64,000 bases of DNA from Peterkaempfera podocarpi (GTDB lineage Bacteria > Actinomycetota > Actinomycetes > Streptomycetales > Streptomycetaceae), in contig NZ_CP162102.1 in assembly GCF_042466665.1 (NCBI RefSeq), positions 4,898,001-4,962,000 of the forward strand. Direction: 5' to 3'. Position numbers and translations under genes: made by a program. The notes below the pieces were generated by a model. It saw only the letters and a list, made by a program, of their open reading frames with translations, did no database searches and was not told the origin of the DNA. Shown piece by piece: positions 60,905 through 64,000 of the stretch (positions within the stretch are counted from its first letter, which is position 1; every line of letters begins with the position of its first letter).

Positions 60905-63151
60905 TCACTCGCCGGGATTCAGGAGCATCTCCCGCGCGTCTGTCAGGGCTCGACGCACTCCCTCTGTTCTGGGGTGGGTGTCGCCGAGGACCTGCTCGGA
61001 TAGGGCGAGGGTGGCCTCTAGCAGGGGGATGGCGCGGGTCAGGTCCCCCGCTGACTCGTAGGCGTACGCGAGGTTGTTGCGGCTGGCCAGGGTTTTGGGG
61101 TGGGTGTCGCCGAGGATCTGCTCGCGTTGGGCGAGGGTGGTTTCGTACAGGGGGATGGCGCGGGTGAGGTCCCCGGCCGACTCGTAGGCGCCGGCGAGGT
61201 TGTTGCGGCTGGTCAGGGTGGTGGGGTGGGTGTCGCCGAGGATCTGCTCGCGTTGGGCGAGGGTGGTCTCGTACAGCGGGATGGCGCGGGTCAGATCCCC
61301 GGCCTCCTGATAGGCGTAGGCGAGGTTGTTGCGGCTGGCCAGCGTGTCGGGGTGGGTGTCGCCGAGGACCTGCTCGCATTGGGCGAGGGTGGTTTCGTAC
61401 AGCGGGATGGCGCGGGTGAGGTCCCCGGCCGACTCGTAGGCCCCGGCGAGGTTGTTGCGGCTGGCCAACGTGGTGGGGTGGGTGTCGCCGAGGATCTGCT
61501 CGCGTTGGGCGAGGGTGGTTTCGTACAGCGGGATGGCGCGGTCGAGGTCGCCCGCCGACTCGTAGGCCCCGGCGAGGTTGTTGCGGCTGGTCAGGGTGGT
61601 GGGGTGGGTGTCGCCGAGGACCTGCTCGCGTTGGGCGAGGGTGGTCTCGTACAGGGGGATGGCGCGGGTGAGGTCCCCGGCCTCCTGATAGGCGCCGGCG
61701 AGGTTGTTGCGGCTGCTCAGCGTGTCGGGGTGGGTGTCGCTGAGGACCTGCTCGCGTTGGGTGAGAACAGCTTTTCGGAGGGGGATGGTGCGGGCGTTGT
61801 GGCCCTGTAGGTAGAGGTGCTGGGCAGCGGTGTTGTACAGGTCGGCGGCTGCGTCGTCGTGGTGGCCAGCGGGGCTAGTTGTGGCGAGTGCGATGAGGTG
61901 GGGCATCAGCGTGTCCCACTCTGCCTCAGGACAGGGATCCGGTCTCGGGCGGTTCGGCAGGGCGTGCATGAGGGCTTGCTCGGCTTCGCGACGCCCTGTC
62001 GGCGGCTGGACATCTCCCGCGGTTGCGGTGTGGCGGAGGACCGTTTGGACGAGGCGGTGGACGCTGATGCTGGTGCCGTCGGGGGCGATGCTGATCACGC
62101 TGTAGGCGCGGAGGTCGCCGAGGGCTTCGGCGAGGTCGTCCTCGTCGGTGTTGGGGGTCTGGAGCAGGGTGAGGGGGATGTTGTCGGGGGCGAGCCAGGC
62201 GAGGGTGTGCAGGAGGGTGACGGCGAGCGGGTTGCGTGTGGTGAGGGCCTGGAGGGTGTGGGTCCAGATGCGGGCGATGGTGCGTTCGGCGTCGATTCCG
62301 TCGGCGGCCTTGTCCAGTTTGGTGGCTAGGCGTCGGCGGTAGTCGTCGATGGAGATGGTGAGGTTCTGGTGCAGGTAGGCGCCTGCCTGCTCCAGTGCCA
62401 GCGGCAGGTGGCCGAGGTCAGCGGCGAGCGCGCAGGCGTCCTGAAGCTGGCGGGTGGTGGGGGTGGCGTCGCCCAGGGCGTGGGTGCACAGGAGTGCTGC
62501 GGCCTCGTCTGGGGGCAGGGTTCCCAGGGCGCGGGTGGGGGTGGTGCGGGGCCATCCTGTGGCGCGGCGGCTGGTGGCGAGGTGGTGGCCGCCGTTGAGG
62601 GCGCCGGTGTAGGGGGCGAGGTGGTGGGGGTTTTCGACGTTGTCGAAGATCAGGAGCCAGCGGGGATGCCATTGCAGCCAGGTGAGCGCCCACGCGGCCC
62701 GTTCCTGCTCGGATGCCTTGCCGGCCCAGGCAGGGAAGAGGCGCAGGGCGAGGTCGGCGAGGGACTGTTCGATGCGGGCGGGGGAGTCGGCGGTGATCCA
62801 CCAGGTGAGGGTGTGGTCGGAGCGGTGGCGGTGGGCGTAGTGCAGGGCCAGGGTGCTCTTGCCGACCCCGCCCAGCCCGTGGACCGCCGGTGCCTGCGTG
62901 ATCGCCGTCTCGCCGTCCGAGGGCAGCGTGCCGTCCAGCCAGGCCAGATCTTCCTCACGGCCGAGGCACAGGCCCCGCGGAGGCAGGTTGCTGATCCCGG
63001 GCGGTGCTTGGATGTCCCGGGCGGCGTTCAGCACTTCGGCGGGCAGCTCGATGACGTCGCCGCTGTGGGCGGTGGTGATGGTGTGGGCGGCGATCGACCG
63101 GGGCCCTGAGGCTTCGATGCGCGTTTCCCGGGTCGGCGGGTCGTTGGTCAT
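60905..63151 (-). CDS. NLR-like NB-ARC ATPase with N-terminal amyloid-like motif and C-terminal TPR array
   Basis: A 748-residue STAND ATPase. Residues 9-32 carry a short motif, IEASGPRSIAAHTITTA then GD, nearly identical to the C-terminal motif of the protein encoded just upstream. Residues 55-330 are the NB-ARC module: Walker A GLGGVGKST (92-100), Walker B WLLIFDNVE (165-173), LATSRR and the GxP-type motif GHLPLALEQAGAYL. A winged-helix/ARM-like linker follows (LLHTLAWLAPDNIPLTLL). From about residue 440 there are TPRs of 42 residues, six of them almost identical. By analogy with bacterial and fungal NLRs, the TPRs sense a trigger, the ATPase oligomerises and the N-terminal motif templates the partner. 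The ATG overlaps the upstream stop (ATGA), so the two are co-translated. A defence role is likely. Confidence 0.9.
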   Translation of the reverse strand: MTNDPPTRETRIEASGPRSIAAHTITTAHSGDVIELPAEVLNAARDIQAPPGISNLPPRGLCLGREEDLAWLDGTLPSDGETAITQAPAVHGLGGVGKSTLALHYAHRHRSDHTLTWWITADSPARIEQSLADLALRLFPAWAGKASEQERAAWALTWLQWHPRWLLIFDNVENPHHLAPYTGALNGGHHLATSRRATGWPRTTPTRALGTLPPDEAAALLCTHALGDATPTTRQLQDACALAADLGHLPLALEQAGAYLHQNLTISIDDYRRRLATKLDKAADGIDAERTIARIWTHTLQALTTRNPLAVTLLHTLAWLAPDNIPLTLLQTPNTDEDDLAEALGDLRAYSVISIAPDGTSISVHRLVQTVLRHTATAGDVQPPTGRREAEQALMHALPNRPRPDPCPEAEWDTLMPHLIALATTSPAGHHDDAAADLYNTAAQHLYLQGHNARTIPLRKAVLTQREQVLSDTHPDTLSSRNNLAGAYQEAGDLTRAIPLYETTLAQREQVLGDTHPTTLTSRNNLAGAYESAGDLDRAIPLYETTLAQREQILGDTHPTTLASRNNLAGAYESAGDLTRAIPLYETTLAQCEQVLGDTHPDTLASRNNLAYAYQEAGDLTRAIPLYETTLAQREQILGDTHPTTLTSRNNLAGAYESAGDLTRAIPLYETTLAQREQILGDTHPKTLASRNNLAYAYESAGDLTRAIPLLEATLALSEQVLGDTHPRTEGVRRALTDAREMLLNPGE
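60955..61780 (-). repeat. 126-bp tandem repeats encoding TPRs
   Basis: Six nearly identical 126-bp units with the anchor codons for NNLAGAY or NNLAYAY spaced exactly 126 bp apart, flanked by degenerate units on both sides. Units differ in mosaic fashion (ESAGD/QEAGD, AGAY/AYAY, TTLTS/DTLAS/KTLAS), as expected from unequal crossing over. Confidence 0.9.
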
Positions 63152-63567
63152 GTGCCGATCTGGGTGTTGTCGCCGGTGATGGCGGTGGTGATGGTGTGGG
63201 CGGCGATGGCGCGGGTGCCGGAGGCGGTGATCGCCACTGTTGCGGTCGGCTCAGGTAGCAGGCCGGCCAGCTCGGCCCGCAGCTCGGCGTCGTCGCGCAG
63301 GGCCCGCTTGATCTGCTGTCGCAGCGCCGCGGCGGCGTCGGTGTCGTCCGCGTCCTCGGCGGCGTCCTGCACCGCGCCTTCCAACGCGGCCTGTCCGTCC
63401 TCACCGCGGCGGCGCCAGACGGTATGCAGGATGCGGCGGCCCAGGTTGGCGGTGGCGTCGACCGCGGCGTCCTCCGCACGCGTGAGCACCGCGCCTCCGT
63501 AGGCTCCCAGCGCCGCCGTCAGATACGGGCCGGCTTGCTCCACCAGCTCCACGATCTCCGTACTCAC
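63148..63567 (-). CDS. Small helical effector-like protein with C-terminal amyloid-like motif
   Basis: A 139-residue protein. The N-terminal about 105 residues are predicted helical: a small-residue/hydrophobic segment (PYLTAALGAYGGAVLTRAED, residues 14-33), a basic stretch (RRILHTVWRRR) and charged helices (ALRQQIKRALRDDAELRAEL). The C-terminal 28 residues hold ITASGTRAIAAHTITTA then ITGDNTQI, the counterpart of the NLR's N-terminal motif. This layout matches the bacterial amyloid signalling pairs, in which a Bell-type helical (membrane-acting) effector carries the same motif as its NLR. Assignment to Bell is by analogy, not by a profile search. Its stop overlaps the NLR start by 4 nt. Confidence 0.75.
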   Translation of the reverse strand: MSTEIVELVEQAGPYLTAALGAYGGAVLTRAEDAAVDATANLGRRILHTVWRRRGEDGQAALEGAVQDAAEDADDTDAAAALRQQIKRALRDDAELRAELAGLLPEPTATVAITASGTRAIAAHTITTAITGDNTQIGT

Positions 63568-63741
63568 CCTGACCCCCTAAGCGCGCGTGCGGCGTCAACT
63601 CCCAGGACGCAGCGTAGAGATCCCACCAGGGCCGGTCAGGAGAATCTGGCAAAGCCGCGACCCGGCGCGTGTGGGGCAGGCGCGGGACGCCAGATCCCCG
63701 CAGCCGCATTGTGGCCGGCCAGCCTGGATGCGGTGCGCGGT

Positions 63742-63793
63742 CTGTAAATCGTCGCGCAAGCTACGCAGGTTCGAACCCTGCACCCGCCACAGC
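63742..63793 (+). repeat. attR of the integrated element
   Basis: A partial copy of tRNA-Tyr from the anticodon loop to the 3' end. It matches attL except for one missing T (CTGTAAATC-GTCG versus CTGTAAATCTGTCG). The upstream half of a tRNA is absent, so this is not a functional tRNA gene. Confidence 0.9.
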
Positions 63794-63795
63794 GT

Positions 63796-64000
63796 GATCC
63801 CGATGTCTCTGTGCGCGGTCGTGCCACCGAGGATCCGCGATTGTCGTCCGAATCCGCCGTCAGGCTGACAGAGGACAGCGACCCAGGCGTCCGTCGCCTG
63901 GCTCAGCGACACCCGGCTCCACCGTCGGTGGCCCTGGTGCCCTTGCTCCTCGACGAGCCCAGCGCCATGGACGCCGCACAGAATCCGGTGATCCCGGCAG
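63796..64000 (+). CDS. Leucine-rich-repeat-variant (LRV)-like protein fragment, cut by attR and window edge
   Basis: An open frame enters from attR (after a TAA at 63745) and runs off the right edge. It reads DPDVSVRGRATEDPRLSSES, AVRLTEDSDPGVRRLAQRHP and APPSVALVPLLLDEPS, with the DPxxxVRxxxxxxP periodicity of LRV/HEAT-like repeats. The first repeat begins within a few codons of attR and no start with a ribosome site precedes it. The 5' end of the gene was therefore probably lost at the attachment site, though a GTG at 63811 is possible. Function unknown. Confidence 0.45.

Larger units (their letters stand above)
56264..63793. mobile_element. Decayed tRNA-Tyr-integrated element (actinomycete integrative element remnant) with NLR cargo
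   Basis: Bounded by direct repeats of the tRNA-Tyr 3' end (attL and attR), with a tyrosine recombinase gene next to attL, the layout of SLP1-type integrative elements. It spans about 7.5 kb. Inside are a broken integrase, a DUF6000 gene, a small helical/winged-helix-like hypothetical gene, an IS5-type insertion sequence, and the NLR-like operon. No replication initiator, excisionase, FtsK-like transfer protein or Spd genes are visible, so the element is a cargo-bearing remnant that cannot transfer by itself. Confidence 0.85.

Noticed and set aside
60955..61780. Possible CRISPR or non-coding satellite
   Set aside because: The 126-bp units are an exact multiple of three and encode canonical TPRs in the NLR gene.
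63742..63790. Second tRNA gene
   Set aside because: Only the 3' half of tRNA-Tyr is present, with no acceptor 5' strand or D arm, so it is attR.

Overview
The window reads as chromosomal DNA from a high-GC actinomycete of the Streptomyces type (Streptomycetaceae). Third codon positions are almost all G or C, GTG and TTG starts are common, and genes often overlap by 4 nt. The right-hand part (second nuo cluster, htpX, yajQ, tRNA-Tyr carrying an integrated element) matches, from memory, the order around the SLP1 attachment site of Streptomyces coelicolor.

From about 1 to 39 kb lies a cell-surface glycopolymer locus. It holds galE, GT2 and GT4 glycosyltransferases, two large GT2/CDP-glycerol-type polymerases, two tandem Stealth phosphotransferases, three closely related acyltransferases plus an OafA-like one, several GT-C/YfhO-type membrane glycosyltransferases, and a TagG/Wzm-like ABC permease. 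At its centre is a nonulosonic acid (sialic acid/Kdn-type) module: a NeuA-NeuB fusion, a GT52-like protein, a DUF6716 protein and a polysialyltransferase-family protein. Together these suggest assembly, decoration and export of a phosphodiester wall polymer with a sialic- or Kdn-like component, such as a teichoic or teichulosonic acid. The ABC ATPase partner is not in the window. Genes at about 13.6-20 kb have visibly less extreme third-position GC.

From 39.3 to 42 kb two tandem sensor histidine kinases share an identical 647-bp catalytic segment, and no response regulator is next to them. From 42.2 to 52.8 kb is an accessory respiratory complex I operon, nuoABC-HIJKLMN, with no nuoD, E, F or G. 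Then come the membrane protease htpX, a decay zone (phosphotransferase and YccF remnants around an intact yccF-like gene), yajQ and tRNA-Tyr.

From 56.26 to 63.79 kb an integrated element is flanked by attL/attR repeats of the tRNA-Tyr 3' end. Its integrase is broken and seems fused to the start of another gene, and no replication or transfer genes remain. Its cargo is a DUF6000 protein, a small hypothetical gene, an IS5-type insertion sequence, and a two-gene operon: a small helical protein and an NB-ARC/TPR (NLR-like) protein. These two share a near-identical motif, at the C-terminus of the first and the N-terminus of the second, as expected for amyloid-type immune signalling. This pair is the most interesting system in the window.

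Four genes (galE, a GT2 gene, nuoA, integrase) carry apparent single-base deletions. Whether these are real mutations or assembly errors cannot be settled from the sequence alone.
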